Of a DNA stretch of 57,642 bases, positions 36,101-45,773 are shown one piece after another; the first letter of the stretch is position 1, and every line of letters begins with the position of its first letter. The stretch is from an uncultured Pelagibacteraceae bacterium. GTDB lineage: Bacteria; Pseudomonadota; Alphaproteobacteria; Pelagibacterales; Pelagibacteraceae. A program made the translations under genes and the position numbers. The notes under the pieces are model-generated. The model ran no database searches, was not told the DNA's origin, and saw only the letters and a program-made list of their open reading frames with translations. The stretch lies in assembly GCA_902544985.1 (NCBI GenBank), contig CACCFV010000005.1, positions 1 through 57,642 of the forward strand, in the 5' to 3' direction.

Positions 36101-37359
36101 GATATAATCTTATAACCAATATCTTTTCTAAAATATCCATTTTGCCAATTTAATTTTTTAATTAAACTTATGGCTTGATCTCTACCAATTTTTAAATTGT
36201 CTGATTTAATTACAAAATTTAATACTCTCCCACCATTAGAGTGTATTTTTGAATTATTTATTTTAGTTCCTGCGTGAAAAATGTATTCATTATTCTGAAG
36301 CTTAATTTCTTTAAGACCATTTATTTCTAAATTATTTTTATATTTATCTGGGTATCCTTTTGAAGCTAAAACAATGCAAATACTCTTTTCTTCAAACCAT
36401 TCTAAATTTATATCTTTTAAATTTTCATTTACAGTAGCAATTACAATGTCTAAAAAATCAGTTTTGAGTCTTGGAAGTATTGTTTGACATTCAGGATCAC
36501 CCATTCTTACATTGTATTCAATCAAAAAAGGCTCACCATCTATAATCATTAATCCTGCATATAGAAAACCCTTAAATTTATTATTTATATTTTTTAAGCC
36601 TTTTAATGTTGGCTCTATTATTTTCTCTATTATCTTTTTTTCCAGGTTTTTACTTTCCAATCGAGAAGGTGAGTAAGCTCCCATTCCCCCCGTGTTTTTA
36701 CCTTTATCTCCCTCTAAGGCTCGCTTGTGATCTTGAGCAGTTCCAAAGATTTTATAATTGATGCCGTCAGAAATTATAAAAAAACTCATTTCTTCACCTT
36801 TTAAAAATTCCTCAATTAAAATTTGTTTTGCTTCTCCAAACTTACCTTTAAAAATTTCCTCAACTGCTTTCTTTGATTGATCATTAGTTTCACAAATATA
36901 GACACCTTTTCCTGCTGCTAAACCATCGGCCTTTACAACTATAGGAAATTTACACTCATTTAAGAATGAAAGACTGTCTTGAATGTTATTGAAGACACCA
37001 AATTTTGCAGTGGGGATATTATATTTTTTACATAAATTTTTCGTGAAAATTTTTGAACCTTCGAGTTGTGAAGAAATACGATCTGGACCAAATACTTTTA
37101 TTTTGTTTTGTGTTAAGAAATCGACTATTCCATCTACTAGTGGTTTTTCAGGACCTACTATTATTATGTCTATACCAAGTTTTTTAATAACTCTTTTTAA
37201 TTCCTCAAAATTATTTAGTTCTATTTCAATATTTTCAGCAATAAAGCTAGTACCTGCATTTCCTGGAAAACAGTAAATTTTTTCAATATTTTTTGATTTT
37301 TGCAAAGATATGCATATGGCATGCTCTCTCCCACCACTTCCTATTACTCCAACTTTCAT
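36097..37359 (-). CDS. purD: Phosphoribosylamine-glycine ligase
   Basis: The 420-residue ATP-grasp enzyme starts MKVGVIGSGGREHAI, a hallmark. It has VVGPEKPLVDGIVD, the ATP-grasp VKADGLAAGKGVY (about 142-154) and EYNVRMGDPECQ (metal site). It makes glycinamide ribonucleotide, the second step of purine synthesis. The gene is divergent from the DUF2093 gene, 24 bases away, and is first in a two-gene unit with rsmD. Confidence 0.97.
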   Translation of the reverse strand: MKVGVIGSGGREHAICISLQKSKNIEKIYCFPGNAGTSFIAENIEIELNNFEELKRVIKKLGIDIIIVGPEKPLVDGIVDFLTQNKIKVFGPDRISSQLEGSKIFTKNLCKKYNIPTAKFGVFNNIQDSLSFLNECKFPIVVKADGLAAGKGVYICETNDQSKKAVEEIFKGKFGEAKQILIEEFLKGEEMSFFIISDGINYKIFGTAQDHKRALEGDKGKNTGGMGAYSPSRLESKNLEKKIIEKIIEPTLKGLKNINNKFKGFLYAGLMIIDGEPFLIEYNVRMGDPECQTILPRLKTDFLDIVIATVNENLKDINLEWFEEKSICIVLASKGYPDKYKNNLEINGLKEIKLQNNEYIFHAGTKINNSKIHSNGGRVLNFVIKSDNLKIGRDQAISLIKKLNWQNGYFRKDIGYKIIS

Positions 37360-37383
37360 ATAATTATGTATAAACTATTAATC

Positions 37384-37572
37384 ATGAAAAAATTAGCTAA
37401 ATTAAAATATTTACCAAATAATTTCAAAATAATTGAAAATGGTGACCATGTTATATGTGCAGTCTCAGGTAAAAAAATTTCTTTAGATAATTTAAATTAT
37501 TGGAATGTGGAAACTCAAGAGGCCTATTATTCTTATAAAGAAGCTCATCAAAAAAGAGAATCAGAAACCTAA
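37384..37572 (+). CDS. DUF2093 small protein
   Basis: The 62-residue protein (ATG at 37384) has KYLPNNFKIIENGDHVICAVSGKKISLDNLNYWNVETQEAY, essentially the whole DUF2093 signature found in alphaproteobacteria. Its function is unknown. The frame is open back to 37300, but that would overlap purD by 60 bases and add residues the family does not have. It ends four bases before the convergent acyltransferase gene. Confidence 0.83.
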   Translation: MKKLAKLKYLPNNFKIIENGDHVICAVSGKKISLDNLNYWNVETQEAYYSYKEAHQKRESET

Positions 37573-37576
37573 ATTA

Positions 37577-38443
37577 TTATAATTTCCACCTATTATGTGT
37601 CCAAATCCATTGTTTTGGATTCGCGATAATCATTTTTTCTAAAATTTTATTAAGTTCCAGTGTAATTTTTTCAACTGTGTCATTTTCAGAAAATTGAATG
37701 TTATCAAAAATTCTAATTTTAAAATTATCATCTATTGATCTTTCTATATTAATAGGAACTACTTCAGCATTAAATTTTTTGATGAATTGAGCTGGTATTG
37801 TAGTAGTGAGAGCTTCTTTGCCAAAAAAATTACATTTTATTCCCTCGGATACTCTTTGATCAATCATTAAAGCAATAGATGTCCCACTTTTGAACTCTCT
37901 AAGCAACTCCTTGGTACCAGAAATTCCTTTTTGAATTTGTTTTTTACAAATATAATTTTTTCTTATTTTTTCCATAAGTGGATTTAGAAATTTATTATTC
38001 AAGGGTCTATAAATTGCAGCTAAATCAATATCAGACTTTTCAATATGCATTGCCATTAATTCAAAATTATCGAAATGTCCTGATATGAAAATTACTGGTG
38101 TATTTTTTTGTTTTATTTTTTCCAAGCCTTTTTGATTTTCTATAATAATTTTTTTTGAAAATTTCGGAGATTGCCTAAAATTTTTGATAAAAATATATTC
38201 AGCAAAGATTTTACCATAAGTTGCCCACATACTGTTTACAATTTTGCTTTTCTCATTCTCATCTAATTTTGGGAAAGCTATAGTTAAATTAGAATATGAA
38301 ACTTTTTTCGATCTAAAATGAGGGCCAATTGTTTTGAAAATAAAGCTTGAAAAAGATCTTGATAATTTTAGTCCTAAAATTTTAAATAATAAAAATAAAA
38401 AAATAATAAAAATAAACTGTATAAAATATTTAATTAATTTCAT
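37577..38443 (-). CDS. LpxL/HtrB-type lipid A acyltransferase-like protein
   Basis: The 288-residue protein has an N-terminal membrane helix and SGHFDNFELMA (about 116-126), which holds the HxxxxE catalytic motif of the LpxL/LpxM family. It also has IYRPLNNKFLNPLMEKIR and IALMIDQRVSEGI. These enzymes add a secondary acyl chain to Kdo-lipid A at the inner membrane. Context (after lpxK, waaA, msbA) supports lipid A, though which acyl chain is added is unknown. It overlaps lpxK by 14 bases and is last in the envelope operon. Confidence 0.87.
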   Translation of the reverse strand: MKLIKYFIQFIFIIFLFLLFKILGLKLSRSFSSFIFKTIGPHFRSKKVSYSNLTIAFPKLDENEKSKIVNSMWATYGKIFAEYIFIKNFRQSPKFSKKIIIENQKGLEKIKQKNTPVIFISGHFDNFELMAMHIEKSDIDLAAIYRPLNNKFLNPLMEKIRKNYICKKQIQKGISGTKELLREFKSGTSIALMIDQRVSEGIKCNFFGKEALTTTIPAQFIKKFNAEVVPINIERSIDDNFKIRIFDNIQFSENDTVEKITLELNKILEKMIIANPKQWIWTHNRWKL

Positions 38444-39386
38444 TTATCTTGGTTTTTAAAAATTGGACAAGCTTATCTTCATCTTTAATTTTCATGTTTA
38501 TTTCTAAGAAATTAATTTTTTCTTTAAAATTTTGAGGAATTCTTTTGAAATCTTTTTCAGTCGTAATGATTTCTGCATTATTGGAATTTGCCTTATCTAT
38601 AATTTTTAAAATATCTTTATCTTGATAATTAAAATGATCTGGAAAAGTAATTTCTTCAATTATTTTAAATTTATTTTGAAGTAGTAACTTTTTGAAACTT
38701 TCGGGATTTCCAATTCCTGAAAAAATAATATAATTTTTATCAATATTAAATTTACTAATATTTTTTATCTCAATATTTGACTCAAAAACTTCAATGTTTG
38801 GATTTATTTTTCTGATCTTATTATAAATATAATCTAAATTTGAGTCGTCATTAACTGTTTTTAAAAATATTGCATGATAGTTTTTTAAAACATTCATTTT
38901 TTCTCTTAATGGACCAGATGGTATCAAATGACCATTTCCAACCCACTTCTCACTATCAAAACAAACAAATTTGATATCATAATCAATCCATTTTTCTTGA
39001 AGTCCATCATCAAAAATTATCATATCGAATTTCATTTCAATAGCTTTTTTAACTATTTTGTTTCTATTATTGCATGAAATAAAATTTGAATTATCTTTAA
39101 GAAATTTTTGTTCATCTATTTGATTATTATAAAATTTCTTAGCAGTAACTGGATTAATACTCATTTTTTTTAAAAGCTTGTATAGAAACAATGTAGTTGG
39201 TGTTTTTCCAGTACCACCAACATATAAGTTTCCAACACACATAGTTCTTATTTCAGTAAATTTTTTTTTTGGAATAAAACTTGAGATAATATTATTAATT
39301 TTCACAAATATTGTAAAAGGATAGAGCAAATAAACTAAAAAATTTGGTTTTTTTAAATCCCAAAATTTTGGTTTTTTTAAAATCAT
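38430..39386 (-). CDS. lpxK: Tetraacyldisaccharide 4'-kinase
   Basis: The 318-residue protein has an N-terminal membrane-associated helix and the P-loop VGNLYVGGTGKTPTT (51-65), specific to LpxK. IIFDDGLQEKWI (about 124-135) is the DDGxQ catalytic/Walker B block. It phosphorylates the 4' position of the lipid A disaccharide. It overlaps waaA by four bases and the acyltransferase gene by 14. Confidence 0.95.
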   Translation of the reverse strand: MILKKPKFWDLKKPNFLVYLLYPFTIFVKINNIISSFIPKKKFTEIRTMCVGNLYVGGTGKTPTTLFLYKLLKKMSINPVTAKKFYNNQIDEQKFLKDNSNFISCNNRNKIVKKAIEMKFDMIIFDDGLQEKWIDYDIKFVCFDSEKWVGNGHLIPSGPLREKMNVLKNYHAIFLKTVNDDSNLDYIYNKIRKINPNIEVFESNIEIKNISKFNIDKNYIIFSGIGNPESFKKLLLQNKFKIIEEITFPDHFNYQDKDILKIIDKANSNNAEIITTEKDFKRIPQNFKEKINFLEINMKIKDEDKLVQFLKTKINEIN

Positions 39387-40618
39387 TTATTAATTTCTTT
39401 ATAGGTTTTATTTAAAATATCTATTCCCATCAAATGTAAATCCTTAATTATTTTTTTAGAATTATTTTTTGAATTAAAATATTGAATTATATTGTTAATA
39501 AGTTGATCTTGATTAGCAATTTTTCTTGATAAATTTTTTTTACCCAGAAATTTATAAATTTCTTGAAAATTTGAAACATTTGGACCATGTAAAACTCTAC
39601 AACCATATCTAGTTGCCTCTAAAGGGTTTTGACCACCATGCATTATTAATGATCCTCCTAGAAAAATATTTTTACAAGCTTTATAAAATAATTTTGTTTT
39701 TCCATAGGAATTTACTAAATAAATATCTATGTTAGAATTAATTTTTTTTTTAGGTTCATCTAAATGAATTTTAAGATTTAAATTCTTGAGTTTACTTTGA
39801 ATTGAACTAATTCTGTTTATATGCCTAGGTATAATTATTGTTAATAAGTTTTTAAATTTTTTTTTCAATTTAATATGTGTTTTTCCACAAAACTCCTCTT
39901 CATTATGGTGGGTACTCGAGGCGCACCATGTTCTTCTTGAGTTAATAAAATTTATCAGGTTTTTATCTAGATTTTCCTTTTCATTCTCTGATTGACTAAA
40001 TTTTAGGTTACCAATTATTTTTATATTTTTAGCCCCTAGTTTTTTTAAATATTTCTTGGTCTCAGTATTTGACGAAAGACATAAATTAAATTTACCAAAG
40101 ATAAATTTTGCAAATGAAGAAAAATTTTTCCATCTATTGAATGATTTCTTTGTTATTCGACCGTTAAGAAGGAATATTGGTGTATTTCTTTCATATAAAT
40201 TATTAATAGTAACTGGCCAAATTTCAGAGTCTATAAAAAAAGCTTTAGAAGGATTCCAATAATCTAAAAATTTTTGAGAAATAAAATTGCAATCAATTGG
40301 AAAAAATTGATGAATTGTTTTTTTAAATTTTAAATTTTTAATTATAAATGATGAACTTAAAGTATTTGATGTAATCAATATTTGTTTAATTTTTTTATTT
40401 TTTTCAAATTTTTCTACTAATGGAATAATACTTTGAATCTCACCTACACTTGCTCCATGAAACCATATCAATTTCCCTTTATTTCTTTTTTTTGAAAAAA
40501 AACCTATTTTTTCCTTAAATCTTGATGTGTCCTCTTTACCTTTAAATAATCTTAATATTATTATTATTGGAGAAAAAAAAAATACCAAATTTATTAAAAT
40601 TTTATAAATAAAAAACAT
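39383..40618 (-). CDS. waaA: Kdo transferase (3-deoxy-D-manno-octulosonic acid transferase)
   Basis: The 411-residue GT-B enzyme has an N-terminal membrane anchor (about 4-22) and the acceptor motif FHGASVGEI with catalytic Glu60. Later are ASSTHHNEEEF (about 232-242) and the GGSLIMHGGQNPLEAT block that binds CMP-Kdo. It adds one or more Kdo residues to lipid IVA. It is joined to msbA by a one-base TAATG overlap. Many such enzymes are mono- or bifunctional; the number of Kdo added is not predictable here. Confidence 0.94.
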   Translation of the reverse strand: MFFIYKILINLVFFFSPIIIILRLFKGKEDTSRFKEKIGFFSKKRNKGKLIWFHGASVGEIQSIIPLVEKFEKNKKIKQILITSNTLSSSFIIKNLKFKKTIHQFFPIDCNFISQKFLDYWNPSKAFFIDSEIWPVTINNLYERNTPIFLLNGRITKKSFNRWKNFSSFAKFIFGKFNLCLSSNTETKKYLKKLGAKNIKIIGNLKFSQSENEKENLDKNLINFINSRRTWCASSTHHNEEEFCGKTHIKLKKKFKNLLTIIIPRHINRISSIQSKLKNLNLKIHLDEPKKKINSNIDIYLVNSYGKTKLFYKACKNIFLGGSLIMHGGQNPLEATRYGCRVLHGPNVSNFQEIYKFLGKKNLSRKIANQDQLINNIIQYFNSKNNSKKIIKDLHLMGIDILNKTYKEINK

Positions 40619-42348
40619 TAAGATTTTAATTGTTTATCATAAAAGTTTTTATAAATAGACGAAGAATTTAATAGTTCATTATGATTTCCCTCTGCAACTA
40701 CGTTCCCAGAATCAATTACATAAATTTTGTCTGAATTTAAAATTGTAGATAGTCTGTGAGCAATTACGATTGTTGTTTTATTTTTTGTGAGATAATTTAT
40801 TGCTTTTTGAATCTTATCTTCTGTCTCTGCATCTAAAGAAGAGGTTGCTTCATCTAATAAAATAATTTTGCTTTTTTTTAGTATTGCTCTTGCAATTGAT
40901 AATCTTTGTTTTTCTCCACCAGATAACCTGACGCCATTTTCACCTATTATAGTGTCATACCCGTTTGGCATACTCGTTACAAAATCATCACAATTTGATA
41001 ATTTTGCTGCTTCAATGATTTCTTCATCAGAGGCTGCAAGTCTAGAATATTTTATATTATTTTTAATAGTGTCATCGAATAAAGATATATCCTGACTTAC
41101 TAATGAAATATTTTCTCTTAAAGATGAGAGTGAGTGTTCATCAATTGGTTGATTATCAATATAAATTTTTCCGCTTAATGGTTCATAAAATCTTGGAATA
41201 AAATTAAGAATAGTGGATTTTCCTGCACCACTATGACCAACTAGTGCAGTCATTTGATCACTTTTAAATTCTAAATTCACTTGATGCAAAACATTTTTTA
41301 AACTTTCGGAATACTTAAAACTCACGTCTTTAAAATTTACGTTCCCTTGATTAATTTTTAAGTGCTTATTAGAATTTTTATCACTATTATCCTCATCAAT
41401 AATTGGCAATAATCTTTTAGCAGCTGATAAACCTTGATGGATACCCATATTCAAAGTTGCTAATGTTCTTACGGGTTGGTAAGCCAACATCATAGCTGCC
41501 AAAAATGAAAAAAAATTATTTAACTCTAATTCACCTTGGATTATTAAGCTCCCTGAGTAATAAATTAATCCTCCAATCATTAAACCAGTCAAAGTTTCCA
41601 TTATTGGTGTTGCTCTAGTCATAACAGTCTGTATTTTAACTACTTTATCTTTAAAAGTATTTATAATTTTAGCTAACCTTTTATTTTCATATTCTTCAGT
41701 TTGAAAAATTTTAATCACTTTATGATTTTTGATAATCTCAATAAAGAATGAACTTAAAAACCCAGAAATTTCTTGTGACTCTGTTGTCACTTTACCAATT
41801 CTTTTACCCAAAGATTTTGCAGCAATAGATGCTAGAGGTATCATTATAATTGCAAATATTGCTAACTTCCAATTTTGATAAAACATTACACCTATAAGCC
41901 CAATCAATGTCAAACTATCTTTTGAGAATAATAAAATTGTGTCGGTTACAAGTTTCATAACCAATCCAGCGTCATAATTGATATGCGAAAGAAATTTCCC
42001 AGTATGTTTTTTATTCATTTTTTCGACATTCGATTTCAAAATTGATTGCATAATTTGTAATTGAAGAACTTTTTGAACTTCACCACCAACTTGGATGAGT
42101 AATGTTTTTGCTAAATAAAGAGAAGTACCTTTAACTGCAAATGTAATTAAAATAACAACAGGAATTACCAACATAAGCTTTTGATTTTTTTCAATGAAAA
42201 TTTTTTCTATAGCTGGATCAAGCAAGTAAGCAATCATTGCAGTACTACCTGCAACTAATATTGAAAAGAAAATAGAAAGAAAAATTTTTGTAAGGTGTTT
42301 CTTAGTGTATCTTTTATAAAGATCTAATAGAATTTCTAAATTAGTCAT
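40618..42348 (-). CDS. msbA: Lipid A/phospholipid exporter ABC protein (MsbA-like)
   Basis: This 576-residue half-transporter has six N-terminal membrane helices (about 20-310) followed by the ATPase domain. Walker A is GHSGAGKST (371-379), the signature is LSGGEKQR and Walker B is IILLDEATSSLD. Such proteins flip lipid A-core across the inner membrane as homodimers. Its place between ubiA and waaA-lpxK supports the lipid A role over a drug-export role. It begins one base after the ubiA stop. Confidence 0.9.
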   Translation of the reverse strand: MTNLEILLDLYKRYTKKHLTKIFLSIFFSILVAGSTAMIAYLLDPAIEKIFIEKNQKLMLVIPVVILITFAVKGTSLYLAKTLLIQVGGEVQKVLQLQIMQSILKSNVEKMNKKHTGKFLSHINYDAGLVMKLVTDTILLFSKDSLTLIGLIGVMFYQNWKLAIFAIIMIPLASIAAKSLGKRIGKVTTESQEISGFLSSFFIEIIKNHKVIKIFQTEEYENKRLAKIINTFKDKVVKIQTVMTRATPIMETLTGLMIGGLIYYSGSLIIQGELELNNFFSFLAAMMLAYQPVRTLATLNMGIHQGLSAAKRLLPIIDEDNSDKNSNKHLKINQGNVNFKDVSFKYSESLKNVLHQVNLEFKSDQMTALVGHSGAGKSTILNFIPRFYEPLSGKIYIDNQPIDEHSLSSLRENISLVSQDISLFDDTIKNNIKYSRLAASDEEIIEAAKLSNCDDFVTSMPNGYDTIIGENGVRLSGGEKQRLSIARAILKKSKIILLDEATSSLDAETEDKIQKAINYLTKNKTTIVIAHRLSTILNSDKIYVIDSGNVVAEGNHNELLNSSSIYKNFYDKQLKS

Positions 42349-43215
42349 TTAATTTAATTTACCAATAAGAATACAAATTAATATTATTAATCCCAAAACG
42401 TTATTACTTTTAAAAATTTTAAGACATTTTTCCTTATTTTCTTTTTCGAAACTCATAATTTGAATAACTAATAAATGAAATAAAACTGCCATAGCTCCTA
42501 TAAAAAAATAATAATTAAAATTTAATTTGATACCAGTGATGACAAAAAATGAGTTGAAAATTAAATAACATATAGATAAAAATATTTTTGGATTTTGTTT
42601 AAACTTTATTGATGTTGATTTTACTCCTATAATTTCGTCATCTTCAATATCTTGAAACCCATATATTGTGTCGTAACCCAATGTCCAAAATATGGCGCCA
42701 AGATAAAGTATTATGGGAATAAGACTTATTTCCCCGTTAATAGATGTCCATCCTAACAGTAATCCATAATTAAAAGTTACACCTAAAAATAGTTGAGGCC
42801 AATAGGTAAACCTTTTCATTAATGGATAAGTGAAGGCTAGGGGCATAGATGCTAAAGCGATAATAATTGTAAATAAATTAAAATTGATTAGCACTAAAAA
42901 AGCAATCAAACATAGAATTACTGAATATATTAGGGCAAGTTTAACTGATACTTTTCCTGAGGCTATAGGCCTATTCTTAGTTCTTAATACTTTTTGATCA
43001 AATTTTTTATCAAGAATATCATTTACTATACATCCAGCAGATCTCATCAAAACAGATCCTAAAAAAAATAATAATAAGTAAAAAAAATAAATTTTTAAAT
43101 CAGATGAAAAATCATACGCAAGTGAAAGTCCCCACGAACAAGGCCAAAATAATAGCATATATCCAATCGGTTTTTTAAGTCTGGTAAGTTCTACAAAAAG
43201 ATTTAATTGGTTCAT
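42349..43215 (-). CDS. ubiA: 4-hydroxybenzoate polyprenyltransferase
   Basis: The 288-residue membrane protein has about eight helices. Both Asp-rich metal sites are present: NDILDKKFD (65-73, followed by TKNRPIASG) and QDIEDDEIIGVKST (about 195-208). LKKPIGYMLLFWPCSWGL at the start is typical of UbiA. It attaches the polyprenyl tail to 4-hydroxybenzoate in ubiquinone synthesis. It is the first gene of the minus-strand operon that continues with lipid A genes. Confidence 0.94.
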   Translation of the reverse strand: MNQLNLFVELTRLKKPIGYMLLFWPCSWGLSLAYDFSSDLKIYFFYLLLFFLGSVLMRSAGCIVNDILDKKFDQKVLRTKNRPIASGKVSVKLALIYSVILCLIAFLVLINFNLFTIIIALASMPLAFTYPLMKRFTYWPQLFLGVTFNYGLLLGWTSINGEISLIPIILYLGAIFWTLGYDTIYGFQDIEDDEIIGVKSTSIKFKQNPKIFLSICYLIFNSFFVITGIKLNFNYYFFIGAMAVLFHLLVIQIMSFEKENKEKCLKIFKSNNVLGLIILICILIGKLN

Positions 43216-43267
43216 AAGATTTTACTTGTAAATAACAAAGCCAAGATTGATAATCAAACTGATTCGT

Positions 43268-43672
43268 ATGAATATTGATTATACTGTAACTGCATTAATG
43301 TTTCCCGCAATACCATTAATGATGGGAGTTTATAGCAATAGATTTCATTCATTAAGTATCCTTATTAGACAACTTCACGATGAACATGTGTATGAAAAGC
43401 ACATACCACCTGAGTGGAAAAAACAATTCATAAATTTAAGTGGCAGGATAACTCTTTTAAGATGGACAATTTTATTTGCATCCTTTGGCTTTCTGTTTAA
43501 CATGTTAACTGTTTTTGCGCTTTACTTTGATGAAGTTTTTATAGCAAGGATTATTTTTGGGTCATGTTGTTTGTCGATGATAATTTCAATACTATTTTTT
43601 ATTAGAGAAATTCATATTTCAACGAACGCTCTTAAGTTACATATGTCTGATATGGACGTAAATGTAGATTAA
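43268..43672 (+). CDS. DUF2721 membrane protein
   Basis: The protein has 134 residues from the ATG at 43268 (a TTG at 43247 would extend it by seven). It matches DUF2721: an N-terminal helix ending in PLMMGVYSNRFHSLSILIRQLHDEH, then two C-terminal hydrophobic helices. Function is unknown. It shares a TTAA double stop (43669-43672) with the quinone oxidoreductase gene. Confidence 0.8.
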   Translation: MNIDYTVTALMFPAIPLMMGVYSNRFHSLSILIRQLHDEHVYEKHIPPEWKKQFINLSGRITLLRWTILFASFGFLFNMLTVFALYFDEVFIARIIFGSCCLSMIISILFFIREIHISTNALKLHMSDMDVNVD

Positions 43673-44640
43673 GGAATAATGACTGCTGGACCAGTCAATA
43701 TTCTTGCTTCTAGATCTTTATGAGATTGAGCAACATCCTGAAGTGAATACTTCTTTGAAATTTCAACATTAAATTTCTTTGATAAAACTGCGTCAAAAAC
43801 TTTTTTTGCAGATTCAACAAGCTCCTCTCTTTTTATAGTGTAATGAGCAATAGATGGTCGTGTAAAAAAAAGGCCTTTTGCATTTATATCTTTTTTAACA
43901 TCTATGGTGTCAACATAACCAGATGCATTCCCAAAAGCTACCATCATACCTCTAATCTTTAATGTTTCGATTGATCCTTTGAAAGTTTTGATGCCGACTC
44001 CATCGTAAACAACGTCAATACCGTTTTTACCAACAATTTTTTCAACCTCTTCAACAAAATTTTTTTCAGAATAATTAATTACATGATGGCAACCATTTTT
44101 TTTAGCAATCTCCTCTTTGGCTTTTGAGCCCACAGTCCCAATAACTTCAGCACCTAATGCATTAGCCCATGGACATAAAATCTGGCCAAGTCCACCTGCT
44201 GCTGCATGGTATAAAACTTTATCACCCTTTTTTAATGGATATGCTCTGTGTAATAAGTATTCTGCAGTAATTCCCTTTAATGTAATACAAGATGCTACCT
44301 CATCAGAGACTCCATCTGGAACAGATACTAATTTTTCTTCAGGCATTATTTGCTTTTCTGAATAAGCACCGATGGGCATTGAAGCATGAGTAACTCTATC
44401 ACCAACTTTAAATAATTTTACCTCAGATCCAACTTCTTCAATTACCCCACAAGCTTCAAGCCCAATCCCACTAGGTAATGGAATAGGATAAAGGCCTGTT
44501 CGATGATAAATATCTATAAAATTTAAACCAATTGATAAATTTTTAATCAATACCTCTTTTGGTCCAGGCTTCTCTAGTTCTACATCTTTAATGACCAAAA
44601 CTTCTGGTCCACCAAATTTATCTATTTGAACTGATTTCAT
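43669..44640 (-). CDS. NADPH:quinone oxidoreductase (zeta-crystallin-like MDR)
   Basis: The 323-residue medium-chain reductase starts KSVQIDKFGGPEVLVIKDVELEKPGPKEVLIK, typical of the quinone oxidoreductase group. It has NFIDIYHRTGLYP, LHRAYPLKKGD and the NADPH-binding YHAAAGGLGQILCPWANALGAEVIGTVGS (about 145-173). Zinc ligands are absent, as expected for this subgroup. It probably reduces quinones or enones with NADPH in the cytoplasm. It follows the pirin gene by three bases. Confidence 0.9.
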   Translation of the reverse strand: MKSVQIDKFGGPEVLVIKDVELEKPGPKEVLIKNLSIGLNFIDIYHRTGLYPIPLPSGIGLEACGVIEEVGSEVKLFKVGDRVTHASMPIGAYSEKQIMPEEKLVSVPDGVSDEVASCITLKGITAEYLLHRAYPLKKGDKVLYHAAAGGLGQILCPWANALGAEVIGTVGSKAKEEIAKKNGCHHVINYSEKNFVEEVEKIVGKNGIDVVYDGVGIKTFKGSIETLKIRGMMVAFGNASGYVDTIDVKKDINAKGLFFTRPSIAHYTIKREELVESAKKVFDAVLSKKFNVEISKKYSLQDVAQSHKDLEARILTGPAVIIP

Positions 44641-44643
44641 TAT

Positions 44644-45477
44644 CTACTTTACAAATGTACCATTATGATAATCTTGAACAGCTTGCAAGATTTCTGCTTT
44701 AGTGTTCATTACAAATGGTCCGCCTCTAGCTATTTCCTCATTTATAGGTTTACCTGAAATAACTAAAAATTTAGAGTCAGATTGTGCACTGATTTTTAAA
44801 TCCTCACCTCTCGATAGTAAGATTAAAGTACTATCCTTGACTTTTTCATGTTCTTTTTCACCAATTTTGATCTCACCTTTTATGAGATAGATAAATGTAT
44901 TGTGTGTAGAGGGAAGACTAAATTTAAAATTTTTGTTTTTTTTTAATTCAACATCAAAATAAACGGGTTCGACATTATGTCCTTTAACTGGACCTTCAGC
45001 TTTTTCAAATTTACCCGCAATAACTTTTACTTGCTTATCATCATCTTTGTGAACACTCATTTTATCCGCATCAATATAAATGTATTCTGGTTTACTCATT
45101 TTTAATTTTGCTGGCATATTTATCCATAATTGAAATCCATGAAGTTTTCCCTCTTTCATAGCAGGCATTTCTGAATGAATAATTCCACTTCCTGTTTTCA
45201 TCCATTGAACATCACCAGCAGTCATTCTACCTTTTCCACCAGTACTGTCTTCATGTTCAAAGTCACCAGCAAGCATATAAGTAACCGTTTCAATTCCTCT
45301 ATGTGGATGTGGAGGAAACCCAGCAATATAGTCTTCACTATTTTCTGAACCAAATTCATCTAGCATTAAAAAAGGATCAAAATAATTTGGTTCAACACCA
45401 ATACTTCTTTTTAATTTAACCCCAGCTCCATCTGATGCTGGAATAGGATCGATAATTTTATCTACTTCAATTGTCAT
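44644..45477 (-). CDS. Pirin family protein
   Basis: The 277-residue double-cupin has the pirin metal ligands His57, His59, His101 and Glu103, in FPPHPHRGIETVTYML and GIIHSEMP. These match the iron site of human pirin in position. Bacterial pirins act as quercetinase-like dioxygenases or redox-state regulators; which applies here is unknown. It lies between a CDGSH protein and a quinone reductase on the same strand, which suggests a redox or electrophile stress role. Confidence 0.92.
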   Translation of the reverse strand: MTIEVDKIIDPIPASDGAGVKLKRSIGVEPNYFDPFLMLDEFGSENSEDYIAGFPPHPHRGIETVTYMLAGDFEHEDSTGGKGRMTAGDVQWMKTGSGIIHSEMPAMKEGKLHGFQLWINMPAKLKMSKPEYIYIDADKMSVHKDDDKQVKVIAGKFEKAEGPVKGHNVEPVYFDVELKKNKNFKFSLPSTHNTFIYLIKGEIKIGEKEHEKVKDSTLILLSRGEDLKISAQSDSKFLVISGKPINEEIARGGPFVMNTKAEILQAVQDYHNGTFVK

Positions 45478-45515
45478 ATGTCCCTAGAGTAATTATTAAA
45501 TTTAAATTTTCAATG

Positions 45516-45755
45516 TTACTTTTTGTTATGTGAACCGTCACAAAAGGGTTGATTATTAGTTTGTTTGCAAGCGCAAAAAAACATTTTTTTTGTCGCTTCA
45601 GCTTTATATACAAATGGATTAAATTCAGTACCTTTATGTGAACCATCACAGAATGGTTGTTTAGAACTCTTACCGCAGCTACACCAATAATAAGATTTAC
45701 CTTGTTCAACATCCACTGCGATTGCACTTTCTCCTGCTCTTTGTCCTTTATTCAT
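45516..45755 (-). CDS. Twin CDGSH iron-sulfur protein
   Basis: The 79-residue protein carries two complete CDGSH sites: Cys25/Cys27/Cys36/His40 and Cys61/Cys63/Cys72/His76. Each binds a 2Fe-2S cluster through three Cys and one His, so the protein should carry two clusters in one chain, like short bacterial mitoNEET relatives. Such proteins transfer electrons or clusters and sense redox. A GAGGAG ribosome site precedes the ATG, suggesting strong translation. It lies 38 bases before pirin on the same strand. Confidence 0.92.
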   Translation of the reverse strand: MNKGQRAGESAIAVDVEQGKSYYWCSCGKSSKQPFCDGSHKGTEFNPFVYKAEATKKMFFCACKQTNNQPFCDGSHNKK

Positions 45756-45760
45756 TTTAT

Positions 45761-45766
45761 CTCCTC
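45761..45766 (-). promoter_or_regulatory. Strong ribosome binding site of the CDGSH gene
   Basis: GAGGAG on the minus strand lies five bases before the ATG at 45755, in the 18-base gap after the HAD gene. Confidence 0.65.
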
Positions 45767-45773
45767 TTTTAAT

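Noticed and set aside
37300..37383. Extended start for the DUF2093 gene
   Set aside because: It would overlap purD by 60 bases and adds residues not typical of DUF2093.
45467..45727. An 86-codon frame overlapping the twin CDGSH gene on the same strand
   Set aside because: It is an out-of-frame shadow. The other frame has eight correctly spaced cluster ligands and a strong ribosome site.
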